This document shows, in pieces, positions 6,678-16,702 of a stretch of 64,000 bases of DNA. Both the position numbers and the translations under genes were made by a program. The first letter of the stretch is position 1. Each line of letters begins with the position of its first letter. Source of the stretch: Planomonospora_B alba (GTDB taxonomy: Bacteria > Actinomycetota > Actinomycetes > Streptosporangiales > Streptosporangiaceae); NCBI RefSeq assembly GCF_039534085.1, contig NZ_BAAAUT010000001.1, positions 1 to 64,000 of the forward strand, read 5' to 3'. The notes below the pieces were generated by a model, which saw only the letters and a program-made list of their open reading frames with translations, made no database searches and was not told the DNA's origin.

Positions 6678-9299
6678 GTGAGACTTCCCGACTCCGCCCG
6701 GGCCGTCGTGATCGGTGGCGGCGTGGCCGGCTGCAGCGTGGCCTACCACCTGGCGAGGCTCGGCTGGAGCGAGGTGCTCCTGGTGGAGCGGCACGAGCTC
6801 ACCGAGGGGACCACCTGGCACTCGGCCGGGTTCGTGGGCCAGCTGCGCTCCACCGTCACGCAGACCAAGATGATCATGTATTCGGCCGGTCTCTACCCCG
6901 AGCTGGCCCGGCTCACCGGGCTGGACCCCGGCTGGCGCGGGGTGGGCGGGCTCCGGCTGGCGACCACGCCGGAGCGGGTGGAGGAGTCGCTGCGCCTGGC
7001 CGGGGCCGCCGAGACGTACGGGCTGGACGTGGAGGTGGTCTCCGGCGCGCGGGCGGGGCGGATGCTGCCGCTGCTGGAGACGGCGGACGTGCGGGCCGCG
7101 CTCTGGCTGCCGGACGACGGCTGGCTCGACCCGGCGCTGCTGGCCAGGGCGCTGGCGGCCGGGGCGGAGAAGCTGGGCGTGCGGATCCTCACCGGGACCC
7201 GGGTGACCGGGTTCGACGTCACCGGCGGCGCGGTCACCGGCGTGCGGCTGGCCACCGCGCAGACCGCAGCGCAGAGCGCCGGAGTCTCCGCGCGGGCCGC
7301 CGGAGCCGGGGCGGACGCCGCCGGGAGCGGCGCGCGCGCCGCCAGAGCCGATGCGGAGGCGGAGGAGTGGACCGTCCGGGCCGAGACGGTCGTCATCGCC
7401 GCCGGAGCCGCCAGCGGGTGGCTCGGGCGGCTGGCGGGGGCGGACATCCCGGTCGTGCCGATCAAGCACCAGTACGTCGTCACCGCGCCCTTCGGGGTCG
7501 CCTCGTCCGCTCCCACGGTGCGGGACCCGGACAACATCGTGTACTTCCGCGAGGAGGGCGGGGGCCTGCTCGTCGGCGGCTACATCCGCAGCCCGGAGGT
7601 CTGGGACACGCCCGCCCCACTGGACGAGCCTCGCACGCTCTTCCCTCCCGACATGCCGAAGTTCCAGGAATCGTGGGACGCGGCCGTGCGGCGGGTGCCG
7701 GCGCTGGGCCGTACGGAGATCGTGAAGACGGTGCACGGGCCGGAGGCGTTCACCCCGGACGGGGAGTTCCTGCTCGGGCCGACCGCGGTGCGCGGGCTCT
7801 GGGCGGCGGCCGGGTTCTGCGTGCACGGGCTGGCCGCGGCGGGCGGCGTGGGCAAGGTCATGGCCGAGTGGATCACCGGCGGCACGCCGGAGTACGACCT
7901 GTTCGGCATGGACCTGCGCCGCTTCGGCGGGCACGCCCGCTCCGCCTCCTGGGCGCGGGCCAGGGCGCTGGACGCCTATTCGACGTACTACGACATCGTC
8001 TACCCGGGGGAGGAGCGCACCGCCGCCCGGCCGCTGCGCCGTTCCCCCGCCTGGCCGCGGCACGTGGAGCTGGCGGCCGCCTTCGGGGAGAAGGCCGGCT
8101 GGGAGCGGGTCAACTGGTTCGCCTCGAACGCCGCCCCGGACGCGGCTCCGGATGGCGGGGCGGTCCCGGACGCCGCTCCGGGCGCGGCCACGGGGGCGGG
8201 GACGGGCGCGGCCCCGGTGCGGGGCGCCGTGCCGGGAGGCGGCGCGGCGAGGGGCGGCGCGGCGGGGGAGCGCAGGCCCCGGGGATGGGCGGGACGGGTC
8301 TGGTCGCCCGCCGTGCGCGCCGAGTGCCTGTCCACCCGGGACGCGGCCGGGCTGTTCGACCAGACCTCCTTCGCCAAGCTGGAGGTCTCCGGGCCGCGGG
8401 CCCTCGCGCGGCTCCAGCACGCCTGCGCCGCGCAGCTGGACCGGCCCGTCGGCTCGGTCGTCTACACCCAGCTGCTGAACGCCCGCGGCGGCATCGAGGC
8501 CGACCTCACCGTCACCCGCCTGGCCGCCGACCGCTTCCGGCTGGTCACCGGGACCGCCTTCGGCGTGCACGACGCCGCGCTGCTGCGCGGTCACGGCCTG
8601 GAGGTGCGCGACGTCACCTCGGCGTACGCCTGCTACTGCCTGTGGGGGCCGCGCGCGCTGGACATCCTCGGCTCGCTCTCGCCCGACGACCTGGCCTTCG
8701 GCTACATGAGGGCGCGGGAGATCAGCGTCGGGAGCGTCCCGGTGCTCGCCCAGCGGGTGACGTTCGTCGGCGAGTTCGGCTGGGAGCTGTACTGCCCGTC
8801 GGAGTACGGGCTCACGCTGTGGGACGCGCTCATGGAGGCCGGTGCGCCGTACGGCATGCGCCCGGCGGGCTACCGGGCGATCGACTCGATGCGGCTGGAG
8901 AAGGGCTACCGGGTCTGGGGCCTGGACATCACCCCGGAGACCACCCCGCTGGAGGCGGGCCTGGGCTTCGCGGTGGCCCGGGACAAGGACTTCCTCGGCC
9001 GGGACGCGCTCGCCGAGCCCGCCCGGCGGCTGTGCTGCCTGGTCCTCGACGACCCCGCCGAGGTCTGCCTGGGCGGCGAGCCGGTCCGGTTGGACGGCGC
9101 GCCCGTCTCCCGCGTGACGAGCGGCGGGTACGGCCACCGCGTGGACCGCTCGATCGCCTACGCCTACCTCCCGGCCGGCACCGCCCCGGGCACCCGTGTC
9201 CAGGTCGGCGTCACCGGCACCTGGGCGGGCGCCGCGGTGGCGGCCGAACCCCTCTACGACCCGGCCGCGGAACGGGTCCGGAGGCTCCCGTCTCGGTGA
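6678..9299 (+). CDS. Dimethylglycine/sarcosine dehydrogenase-like flavoprotein (DAO-GcvT fusion)
   Basis: Two-part enzyme, 873 aa: an FAD-dependent DAO domain (GGGVAGCSVAYHLARLG, residues ~9-400) followed by a linker domain and a GcvT-type folate-binding domain to the C-terminus. Such enzymes oxidatively N-demethylate dimethylglycine or sarcosine and pass the C1 unit to tetrahydrofolate. GTG 6678 is preferred because AGAGAGG stands ~8 nt upstream; the frame opens earlier at a TTG without support. Oddities: two Ala/Gly-rich low-complexity insertions, about residues 193-231 in the FAD domain and about 485-535 before the GcvT part, absent from typical family members. It is divergent from the phosphotransferase-permease pair, which suggests a common catabolic role. 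Confidence 0.88.
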   Translation: MRLPDSARAVVIGGGVAGCSVAYHLARLGWSEVLLVERHELTEGTTWHSAGFVGQLRSTVTQTKMIMYSAGLYPELARLTGLDPGWRGVGGLRLATTPERVEESLRLAGAAETYGLDVEVVSGARAGRMLPLLETADVRAALWLPDDGWLDPALLARALAAGAEKLGVRILTGTRVTGFDVTGGAVTGVRLATAQTAAQSAGVSARAAGAGADAAGSGARAARADAEAEEWTVRAETVVIAAGAASGWLGRLAGADIPVVPIKHQYVVTAPFGVASSAPTVRDPDNIVYFREEGGGLLVGGYIRSPEVWDTPAPLDEPRTLFPPDMPKFQESWDAAVRRVPALGRTEIVKTVHGPEAFTPDGEFLLGPTAVRGLWAAAGFCVHGLAAAGGVGKVMAEWITGGTPEYDLFGMDLRRFGGHARSASWARARALDAYSTYYDIVYPGEERTAARPLRRSPAWPRHVELAAAFGEKAGWERVNWFASNAAPDAAPDGGAVPDAAPGAATGAGTGAAPVRGAVPGGGAARGGAAGERRPRGWAGRVWSPAVRAECLSTRDAAGLFDQTSFAKLEVSGPRALARLQHACAAQLDRPVGSVVYTQLLNARGGIEADLTVTRLAADRFRLVTGTAFGVHDAALLRGHGLEVRDVTSAYACYCLWGPRALDILGSLSPDDLAFGYMRAREISVGSVPVLAQRVTFVGEFGWELYCPSEYGLTLWDALMEAGAPYGMRPAGYRAIDSMRLEKGYRVWGLDITPETTPLEAGLGFAVARDKDFLGRDALAEPARRLCCLVLDDPAEVCLGGEPVRLDGAPVSRVTSGGYGHRVDRSIAYAYLPAGTAPGTRVQVGVTGTWAGAAVAAEPLYDPAAERVRRLPSR

Positions 9300-10172
9300 C
9301 GGCGGGTCGCGTGTGGTCTTCGCACGTGCCGGGAGTCGGCTTCCGGGGCTGCCGTCTTCCCCCGGAGGTGTGGCTATCTCATCCTCAGTGCATCACTCGG
9401 ACGTCGTGTCCACAACTTGTGCTTTTGTCGATTTCTCTGCGCTTATGGGGAAAGCTGCGCAAGAGTTCCCTGGTGGTGCGGGTGCGAACGTGACAAGAAT
9501 TTCACTTTGGTGGTGCTGTGTTTGTCCAGGTCAAGGCTTTGACAGGTTGATCTACGTCATACGCCCTGTTGGTTCTCTTGTTCGGATGTCAGGTGGAAGG
9601 GCTACGCTTTGCCCCACGTGGCGTGCGATCGTCGTGAGACGCCGGTGCCCGCATGGTGTGCGTGCGGCGCTTGGGACCACTCGCGGTCGGGTCGCCACGC
9701 CAGGGAAGCAGCCGCCCGGGGGGCGGCGTTCACGCGACAGGAGACTCCCGTGACGGCTTGGCCGCCGTAGCACCTCATCGACCCTCGGGCCTCAGGAGTT
9801 CTGGTGGGCGCGCCACGGAAAGCGCGCGATCAGAATGCGGGGCCCTTCGTCGTATCTGAGACCTTCTGGTGCCACCAGGGCGGACAAGGGTCATGCCCTT
9901 CTCTGCCGTCGCGGGCGGGCAGGCCCGCGACGGACCGGCTGCACTTGCCCGCCCTGGTGCGAAACCCTCTCCAACTCCATCGATTTCGCATGGAAAGGGC
10001 TTGTCATGTACAGCCATCGGAACCTATTCAGTATTCCGGGCCGGACGCAACCTGCTGTGTCCTTCTGTTGCCATTGTGTTGGGTACTCAAAGTACTCGCA
10101 CGACTACGTGTGTGCGGAGGCAACGGCGATTCCGATCCGGCGTCGGATCGGTCGAGGCCGGCGGGGATAGCC
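9300..10172. other. Gene-poor, lower-GC intergenic stretch
   Basis: No reading frame here has convincing coding character or family resemblance. The part from about 9400 to 9640 is visibly poorer in GC than all flanking genes, with T-rich runs. A small hairpin (GCCGCCC/GGGCGGC around 9713) occurs. It may be a decayed gene or an uncharacterised regulatory or RNA-coding region; nothing specific can be assigned. Confidence 0.5.
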
Positions 10173-10706
10173 ATGAGCCCGACGAAGGGGTCGGGAAAGG
10201 ACCCGGCGGTCACCGGGACCGGGGTGGGGGTCGCCGTCGTGGCCTTGGGGGTCGAAGCCCTGCTGGTGAAGCAGTTCGTCGCCGAACCCACCGTGAGTCC
10301 ATGGCTGGTGCTGGCCATGATGGTCTGTCCCGTGGTGCTCGTCGCCTCGGTGGTCGGTCCGTGGTGGATACACGCGCGAACGCATCGGAAGGTCGCGATG
10401 GCCTTGGCTCCCAAGATCGAGAGCGAAGGGGCTGTGGTGGAGGTCCTGAAAACGCTCAACGCGGGTGAGGCTCTGCGACGGGGCGAGGAGTCGCACCGGA
10501 CGGTGGAGGTCGTCTGGCCGCGAGCCGGCGTCGCCGCGGGAAGCGGAGAGGGTGCCGGGGCGGGTCGCGCCGGCGGCGAAAGAGGAGGTGCTGCCGGGAA
10601 TCCGTCCGAGCCGGAACGGCGATCTGATCCTTTTTCGCTGGTGAGGGAATCGTCCCGTCGCGGAAAACGAAAGTCCTCCGCGCGGAGGGTGCGCAGGCGA
10701 CGATGA
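10173..10706 (+). CDS. Hypothetical membrane protein, two TM helices and basic tail
   Basis: Not recognised. A 177-aa product with two hydrophobic segments (about residues 15-35, GVGVAVVALGVEALLV, and 43-65, WLVLAMMVCPVVLVASVVG), a short soluble segment, and a Gly/Ala-rich then strongly Arg/Lys-rich C-terminus. ATG 10173 is the first start after which the frame gains membrane-protein character; the upstream part of the frame back to 9804 looks non-coding. The stop codon lies inside the left arm of a perfect 22-bp terminator hairpin, supporting a real transcription unit ending here. Codon use is less extreme in GC3 than the neighbours, so it may be an acquired gene. Confidence 0.55.
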   Translation: MSPTKGSGKDPAVTGTGVGVAVVALGVEALLVKQFVAEPTVSPWLVLAMMVCPVVLVASVVGPWWIHARTHRKVAMALAPKIESEGAVVEVLKTLNAGEALRRGEESHRTVEVVWPRAGVAAGSGEGAGAGRAGGERGGAAGNPSEPERRSDPFSLVRESSRRGKRKSSARRVRRRR

Positions 10707-10748
10707 CGATGACGGGGCCGGACGGCGTCCGGCCCCGTCATCGTCATC
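10702..10748 (+). terminator. Perfect 22-bp terminator hairpin
   Basis: Arms 10702-10723 and 10727-10748 are perfect complements with a 3-nt loop. The left arm overlaps the stop codon of the preceding membrane-protein gene. It isolates that gene from the copper locus. Confidence 0.8.
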
Positions 10749-10921
10749 CCGGCCGGGATCCCGGGGGTCGGCGTGTCCTGGCCCGGGGGGTGTGTGCGCA
10801 CGCGGCCGGGGGGGTGGGAGCCGAGGCGGCCGGAGGGGTGGGTTCCATGTGCCCGGATCGAGACCTCGGCCCGCCTCCGCTGTCCGCCGGTGCCCGCATC
10901 GCCGGTCCGCGGATTGTTCCT

Positions 10922-10938
10922 ATACCCCCCCGGGGTTG
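10922..10938 (+). promoter_or_regulatory. Putative CsoR operator (imperfect)
   Basis: Pseudo-palindrome ATACCCC-CCC-GGGGTTG, 72 nt before the start of the His-rich copper-locus gene. It matches the G/C-tract palindromes bound by CsoR (known family behaviour) in 5 of 7 right-arm positions. Confidence 0.6.
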
Positions 10939-10976
10939 CGAGACGTTGACGGATGTGGCAGGCTGATGCCGTGAAG

Positions 10977-10993
10977 ATACCCCGAGGGGGTAT
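10977..10993 (+). promoter_or_regulatory. Putative CsoR operator (perfect arms)
   Basis: ATACCCC-GAG-GGGGTAT, perfect 7-bp arms, ending 16 nt before ATG 11010. Placement at the start of the transcription unit fits repression by apo-CsoR and release by Cu(I). Confidence 0.75.
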
Positions 10994-11009
10994 TCCGAGA
11001 GGGGGAGTG

Positions 11010-12068
11010 ATGAACGGCGCGACCAAGGTGGGGGCGTACGTGCTCGGGCTGGCCGCCGTCTTCGGCGGGGCGTTCGGCGTCGGCAGGATCGCCGGGCCGG
11101 TGGGGGAGACCGGGCAGGTGGCGGCCGGGGCCACCGGCCGCCCGGCCGCCGGCGGCTCCGGCCACGCGGCCACCGGCGACGGCGGCCATGCCACCGCCGC
11201 GCACGCCGGGGCGGAGAAGCCGGGTGGGACGGCGCACGCGGCCGAGGTGCCCGGCGGACTCCAGGTCTCGGCGGGCGGATACACGCTGGTGCCCCGGACC
11301 GACGTCGTGGAGCCGGGAGAGGAGACGGACTTCCGCTTCTCGGTGACCGGCCCCGACGGCAGGCCGGTCACCCGGTTCACCCCGCAGCACGACAAGGAGC
11401 TGCACCTCATCGTGGTCCGCCGCGATCTGACCGGCTTCCAGCACCTCCACCCGGAGATGGAGGCGGACGGGACCTGGTCGGTCCCGCTGACCCTGCCCGA
11501 GCCGGGGGAGTACCGCGCGTTCGCCGACTTCGCCCCCGAAGGGAGGGCGGGCATGACGCTCGGCACGGACCTGTCGGCCCCCGGCGACTACCGGCCGGAG
11601 CCCGTCGGCGAGGCCGTGCGCACCGCCACCGTGGACGGCTACACGGTCACCCTCGCCGGTGACCTGGTCGCCGGGCGGTCCAGCGGGCTGACGCTCTCGG
11701 TGAGCAAGGACGGCGAGCCCGTCACCGACCTGGAGCCCTACCTCGGCGCCTACGGCCACCTCGTCGCGCTGCGCGACGGCGACCTGGCCTACCTGCACGT
11801 CCACCCCGGCGGCGAGCCGGGCGACGGGAAGACCGCGGCCGGGCCCGGCATCACCTTCCACGCGGAGGTGCCCAGTGCGGGGACCTACCGGCTGTTCCTG
11901 GACTTCAAGCACGGCGGCGCCGTGCGGACCGCCGAGTTCACCGCGGCCACCGCGGGCGCGCCGGCCGTGCCGGCCGTGCCGGAGGAGGGGCCCGCCGGGG
12001 AGAAGGCGGGGAAGGGGAAGCCCGGACACGGGGCCGACGGACACGCCGACGACGGGCACAGCCACTGA
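11010..12068 (+). CDS. His-rich exported copper-locus protein
   Basis: Cell-surface or secreted protein of 352 aa, first gene of the copper locus. An N-terminal hydrophobic segment (about residues 8-26) looks like an uncleaved anchor or signal peptide, followed by a His/Gly/Ala-rich linker (about 30-75), then two beta-rich repeats of similar build (each containing an HLIVVR or HLVALR strand followed by HLHPE or YLHVHPG), and a Lys/Gly/His tail ending DGHSH. The His clusters suggest metal binding. GGGGGAG stands just before ATG 11010; CsoR-type palindromes lie upstream. Similar proteins occur beside csoR/copA in other actinomycetes, but a biochemical function is not established; a periplasmic copper chaperone or scavenger is an inference. 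Confidence 0.8.
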   Translation: MNGATKVGAYVLGLAAVFGGAFGVGRIAGPVGETGQVAAGATGRPAAGGSGHAATGDGGHATAAHAGAEKPGGTAHAAEVPGGLQVSAGGYTLVPRTDVVEPGEETDFRFSVTGPDGRPVTRFTPQHDKELHLIVVRRDLTGFQHLHPEMEADGTWSVPLTLPEPGEYRAFADFAPEGRAGMTLGTDLSAPGDYRPEPVGEAVRTATVDGYTVTLAGDLVAGRSSGLTLSVSKDGEPVTDLEPYLGAYGHLVALRDGDLAYLHVHPGGEPGDGKTAAGPGITFHAEVPSAGTYRLFLDFKHGGAVRTAEFTAATAGAPAVPAVPEEGPAGEKAGKGKPGHGADGHADDGHSH

Positions 12069-12073
12069 CCGGA

Positions 12074-12090
12074 ATACCCAAGGGGGGTAG
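12074..12090 (+). promoter_or_regulatory. Putative CsoR operator ahead of csoR
   Basis: ATACCCA-AGG-GGGGTAG, a third copy of the copper-locus palindrome (6 of 7 bases of each arm conserved), 29 nt before csoR. It suggests autoregulation and a second promoter for the csoR-copZ-copA part. Confidence 0.7.
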
Positions 12091-12118
12091 GGTGTTGACC
12101 GTGATGGGAGGGAACGAC

Positions 12119-12400
12119 ATGCCGGGACACACCCACCACCAGGACGACCGCCTGCGCCGCCTCCGCAAGGTCGAGGGCCAGGTGCGCGGCCTGCAGCGCA
12201 TGGTCGACGAGGACAGATACTGCATCGACATCCTGACGCAGGTCTCCGCCGTCACCCGGGCACTGCAGGCGTTCAGCCTCGACCTGCTCGACGAGCACAT
12301 GAGGACCTGCGTCGCCGAGGCCGTCGCCAAGGGCGGCGACGAGGCCGACGGCAAGCTCCGCGAGGCCCACGACGCGATCACGCGCCTGGTCCGGTCCTGA
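12119..12400 (+). CDS. csoR: Copper-sensing repressor CsoR
   Basis: DUF156-family helical repressor, 93 aa. The Cu(I) ligand triad of CsoR is present: Cys in EDRYCIDIL, then His and Cys in DEHMRTC, the x-H-C pattern seen in Mycobacterium tuberculosis CsoR. Apo-protein binds GC-tract palindromes and Cu(I) releases it. ATG 12119 is chosen because GGGAGGG lies about 7 nt upstream; earlier GTG/ATG codons in frame lack this spacing. A His-rich start (MPGHTHHQDD) may aid metal capture. Its own operator overlaps the promoter region at 12074-12090, and copZ and copA follow. Confidence 0.95.
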   Translation: MPGHTHHQDDRLRRLRKVEGQVRGLQRMVDEDRYCIDILTQVSAVTRALQAFSLDLLDEHMRTCVAEAVAKGGDEADGKLREAHDAITRLVRS

Positions 12401-12512
12401 CGGCCGCCCCCACGGGGCGCCGTCCGGGCAGCATCCCGGCGCCACCCCGGCGCCGTCCGTAAGACCGCTCGCGGAACGACCGATGAGACCACTCGAAAGG
12501 GAGACAACGACC

Positions 12513-12878
12513 ATGACCATCACGACCACCTACCGCGTCGAGGGCATGACCTGCGGCCACTGCGTCGGCTCGGTGACCGCCGAGGTGAGCCGGGTGCCCG
12601 GTGTGACCGGCGTGGACGTCGACCTGGCGGCCAAGCTGGTCACCGTGACCAGCCGGGGCCCGCTCGACGACGCCGCCGTCGGCGCGGCCGTGGACGAGGC
12701 GGGCTACGAGCTCACCGGACGGGCCGGTGCTCCGGCCGCGGAGACCTCCGCGACCCCCGAGACCCCTGAGGCGCCCGCGGCGCCGGCCGCCGGGCTCCCG
12801 GTCATCGAGCTCCTGCCGGCGGACGGGGCCGCGGCCGGGCAGGCGGACTCCTGCTGCGGCTCCGGCGGCTGCCGCTGA
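12513..12878 (+). CDS. copZ: Copper chaperone CopZ with Cys-rich C-terminal tail
   Basis: HMA-domain metallochaperone delivering Cu(I) to the CopA exporter. Residues 1-70 form the HMA fold with the metal motif MTCGHC. Unlike minimal CopZ (~68 aa) this protein has 121 aa: a Pro/Ala/Glu/Thr linker (about 73-100) and a tail containing CCGSGGC, which could hold a second copper site. AAGGGAGA precedes ATG 12513; an upstream in-frame ATG at 12483 is less well placed. Located between csoR and copA; a strong hairpin follows its stop. Confidence 0.9.
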   Translation: MTITTTYRVEGMTCGHCVGSVTAEVSRVPGVTGVDVDLAAKLVTVTSRGPLDDAAVGAAVDEAGYELTGRAGAPAAETSATPETPEAPAAPAAGLPVIELLPADGAAAGQADSCCGSGGCR

Positions 12879-12889
12879 GCGCGGCCGCG

Positions 12890-12937
12890 CCGTCTCCTCC
12901 GGGGGCGGGCGACCGTACCCGCCCCCGGAGGAGACGG
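12890..12937 (+). terminator. 20-bp perfect hairpin between copZ and copA
   Basis: Arms 12890-12909 and 12918-12937 with an 8-nt loop, 12 nt after the copZ stop and 66 nt before copA. It could end the csoR-copZ transcript, attenuate copA, or stabilise the copZ mRNA end. Confidence 0.7.
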
Positions 12938-13003
12938 GGACCCCCGATTACCACCCGCGGCCGGAGGCCGCGCAGGATTGAGTGACGAGTGACAGGAGAG
13001 GTC

Positions 13004-15226
<2,223 letters not shown>

Positions 15227-15240
15227 GCGGCCGGTCCTTC

Positions 15241-15276
15241 CGCGGCCCCGGTCTCCCGTGCGGGACCGGGGCCGCG
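15241..15276 (+). terminator. Terminator after copA
   Basis: Perfect 13-bp arms (15241-15253, 15264-15276) around a 10-nt loop, 14 nt after copA and facing the convergent membrane-protein gene, so it may serve both strands. Confidence 0.75.
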
Positions 15277-15292
15277 CCGTGCGTGGGGCCGG

Positions 15293-15940
15293 TCAGCCCG
15301 CGGCCCCGCTCTCCTGAGGGATCCGGAGCCGCGCCGTACGGGAGACCAGGCGGTGCAGGGCGACGACGGCGTAGCCGAGGGCGGCGAAGGCCGCGGTGAG
15401 GACGACCGCCTGGAGCGCGACCCCGTCGTAGCCGAGCCGGTCCACGTCGAGGAACGGATAGGGGTAGCGCCGCTCGGCGTCCGGGGCGAGCAGGGCTCCC
15501 CGGACCAGCGCGAAGACGAGGTAGGCGAGCGGGTAGGCCAGCCAGAGCAGCGGCTCGGCCCAGCCGGGGCGCAGGGCCCGGTCGAAGAGCAGCCAGTCGG
15601 CGAAGGCCATGGCCGGCGTCACGTAGTGCAGCAGCAGGCTGCCCAGCTGGCTGACGTCGTCGCCCCGGCCGTCGGGGAGCAGGGCCAGCGGGCTGGCGCC
15701 GTGGGCCAGTATGAAGTGGTAGACCAGGCCCGTGATCGAGATGAACAGGGTCACCGCGCCCTTGAGGAACGCCGAGGGCGCGGCCCGGCCGGACAGCTGC
15801 CAGACGTGGTAGGCCGTCAGCATGATGTTGCTCTGCACGGTGAAGTAGATCAGCGGCTCGTCGCCGGCCAACCAGGTGCAGACCAGTCCTGCCACGCCCG
15901 CGACGACCAGCAGGGTGCGATAGATGCTCGTTCCGCTCAC
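15293..15940 (-). CDS. Pr6Pr-family six-helix membrane protein
   Basis: Integral membrane protein of 215 aa with about six hydrophobic helices, resembling the Pr6Pr (predicted six-TM) family; motifs include FTVQSNIM early on and YPYPFLD near helix 6. Function of the family is unknown. The start is GTG 15940; TATGGT (15952-15947 on this strand) lies 6 nt before it, implying a leaderless mRNA. A perfect palindrome (15948-15965) overlaps this -10 element and is a likely repressor site. It is the only gene between copA and the HAD operon and converges on copA. Confidence 0.8.
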   Translation of the reverse strand: MSGTSIYRTLLVVAGVAGLVCTWLAGDEPLIYFTVQSNIMLTAYHVWQLSGRAAPSAFLKGAVTLFISITGLVYHFILAHGASPLALLPDGRGDDVSQLGSLLLHYVTPAMAFADWLLFDRALRPGWAEPLLWLAYPLAYLVFALVRGALLAPDAERRYPYPFLDVDRLGYDGVALQAVVLTAAFAALGYAVVALHRLVSRTARLRIPQESGAAG

Positions 15941-15947
15941 CAGCCGA

Positions 15948-15965
15948 CCATACCGGTAGGTATGG
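15948..15965 (-). promoter_or_regulatory. 18-bp palindrome over the -10 of the Pr6Pr gene
   Basis: CCATACC-GGTA-GGTATGG, perfect 7-bp arms and a self-complementary-looking centre, overlapping the TATGGT -10 element just before GTG 15940. The geometry fits a TetR-type repressor site; no regulator gene is adjacent. Confidence 0.6.
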
Positions 15966-15983
15966 CATTAATCGGACAGTGAT

Positions 15984-16009
15984 CCCGCCGGGTCGCCGCG
16001 CCCGGCGGG
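15984..16009 (-). terminator. Hairpin after the HAD gene
   Basis: Perfect 9-bp arms around an 8-nt loop, 15 nt beyond the HAD stop at 16025, probably ending the three-gene minus-strand operon. Confidence 0.6.
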
Positions 16010-16024
16010 GCGGCCGCGGCGGGT

Positions 16025-16702
16025 TCAGAGGACCCCCAGGTGGGGGACCGTCCGCTGGACGGGGACGCCGGGCACGGGCGCCGCGCCGGTCCGGTTCACC
16101 CAGCAGAAGCCGACCCCGGCCTCCCGTGCGCAGCCGCCGTCGCTCACCGGGGAGTCGCCGACCATCAGGGCGTCGTCCGGTTTGGCCTCCAGCAGGGCCA
16201 GGGCGTGGTGGAGCAGCGCGCCGTCGGGCTTGCGCAGCCCCACCTCGGGAGCGATCACCACGTGCTCGAAGAACCGCTCGATCCGCGTACGGCGGAGCTT
16301 GACCCGCTGGACCCGGGCGATGCCGTCGGTCACCAGGGCCAGCCTGAAGCGCCGCGACAGCCGCCGCAGCGCCCGGTACGCCTCCGGGAACAGCACGGTG
16401 TTGCGGCCGAGGGCCTCCTCGAACGCGGCGGCCACCCCGGGGCCGGCGCCCAGCCGCGCCCAGCGCTCCAGGCGCAGCTCGGACAGCTCGACGCGGCGCT
16501 CGCGGTAGGCGGCCCACAGCGGCTCGTTGGCCGCGTGGAAGGCGCGCAGGAAGCCGGGGAGATCCGGCAGGGAGCCGCGGAAGAACCGGCGGTGCACCTC
16601 ACGGAGCGCCTCGCCCTCGGTCCGGGCGTAGTCCACCACGGTCCCGTCCAGATCGACCAGCAGGACCTGGTGACGCCTCGCCTTCGCCCTCGCCGAGCCC
16701 AT
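16025..16702 (-). CDS. HAD-family phosphohydrolase
   Basis: HAD subfamily IA hydrolase, 225 aa, in the class of 5'-nucleotidase/phosphoglycolate-phosphatase-like enzymes (YjjG-like layout). Motif I is DLDGTVVDY, motif II the Thr of LVTDG, motif III the Lys of LRKPD, motif IV GDSPVSD; the cap lies at about 25-100. The C-terminal ~20 residues are Pro/Val-rich. Start ATG 16702 lies 104 nt inside the upstream thymidylate-synthase-like frame; no later start leaves motif I intact, so the overlap is real. Third gene of a minus-strand operon with a membrane protein and the TS-like protein; a nucleotide monophosphate or modified nucleotide as substrate is a context-based inference. Confidence 0.88.
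   Translation of the reverse strand: MGSARAKARRHQVLLVDLDGTVVDYARTEGEALREVHRRFFRGSLPDLPGFLRAFHAANEPLWAAYRERRVELSELRLERWARLGAGPGVAAAFEEALGRNTVLFPEAYRALRRLSRRFRLALVTDGIARVQRVKLRRTRIERFFEHVVIAPEVGLRKPDGALLHHALALLEAKPDDALMVGDSPVSDGGCAREAGVGFCWVNRTGAAPVPGVPVQRTVPHLGVL

Noticed and set aside
5901..9137. 1078-codon minus-strand frame
   Set aside because: Covers the flavoprotein on the opposite strand and is low-complexity; the real genes are on the plus strand and at 5584-6603.
9538..9565. TTGACA-like -35 element in the low-GC stretch
   Set aside because: No acceptable -10 sequence at 16-18 nt spacing.
9804..10172. N-terminal extension of the membrane protein starting at 10173
   Set aside because: Composition changes abruptly and no signal or helix supports it; ATG 10173 is the first plausible start.
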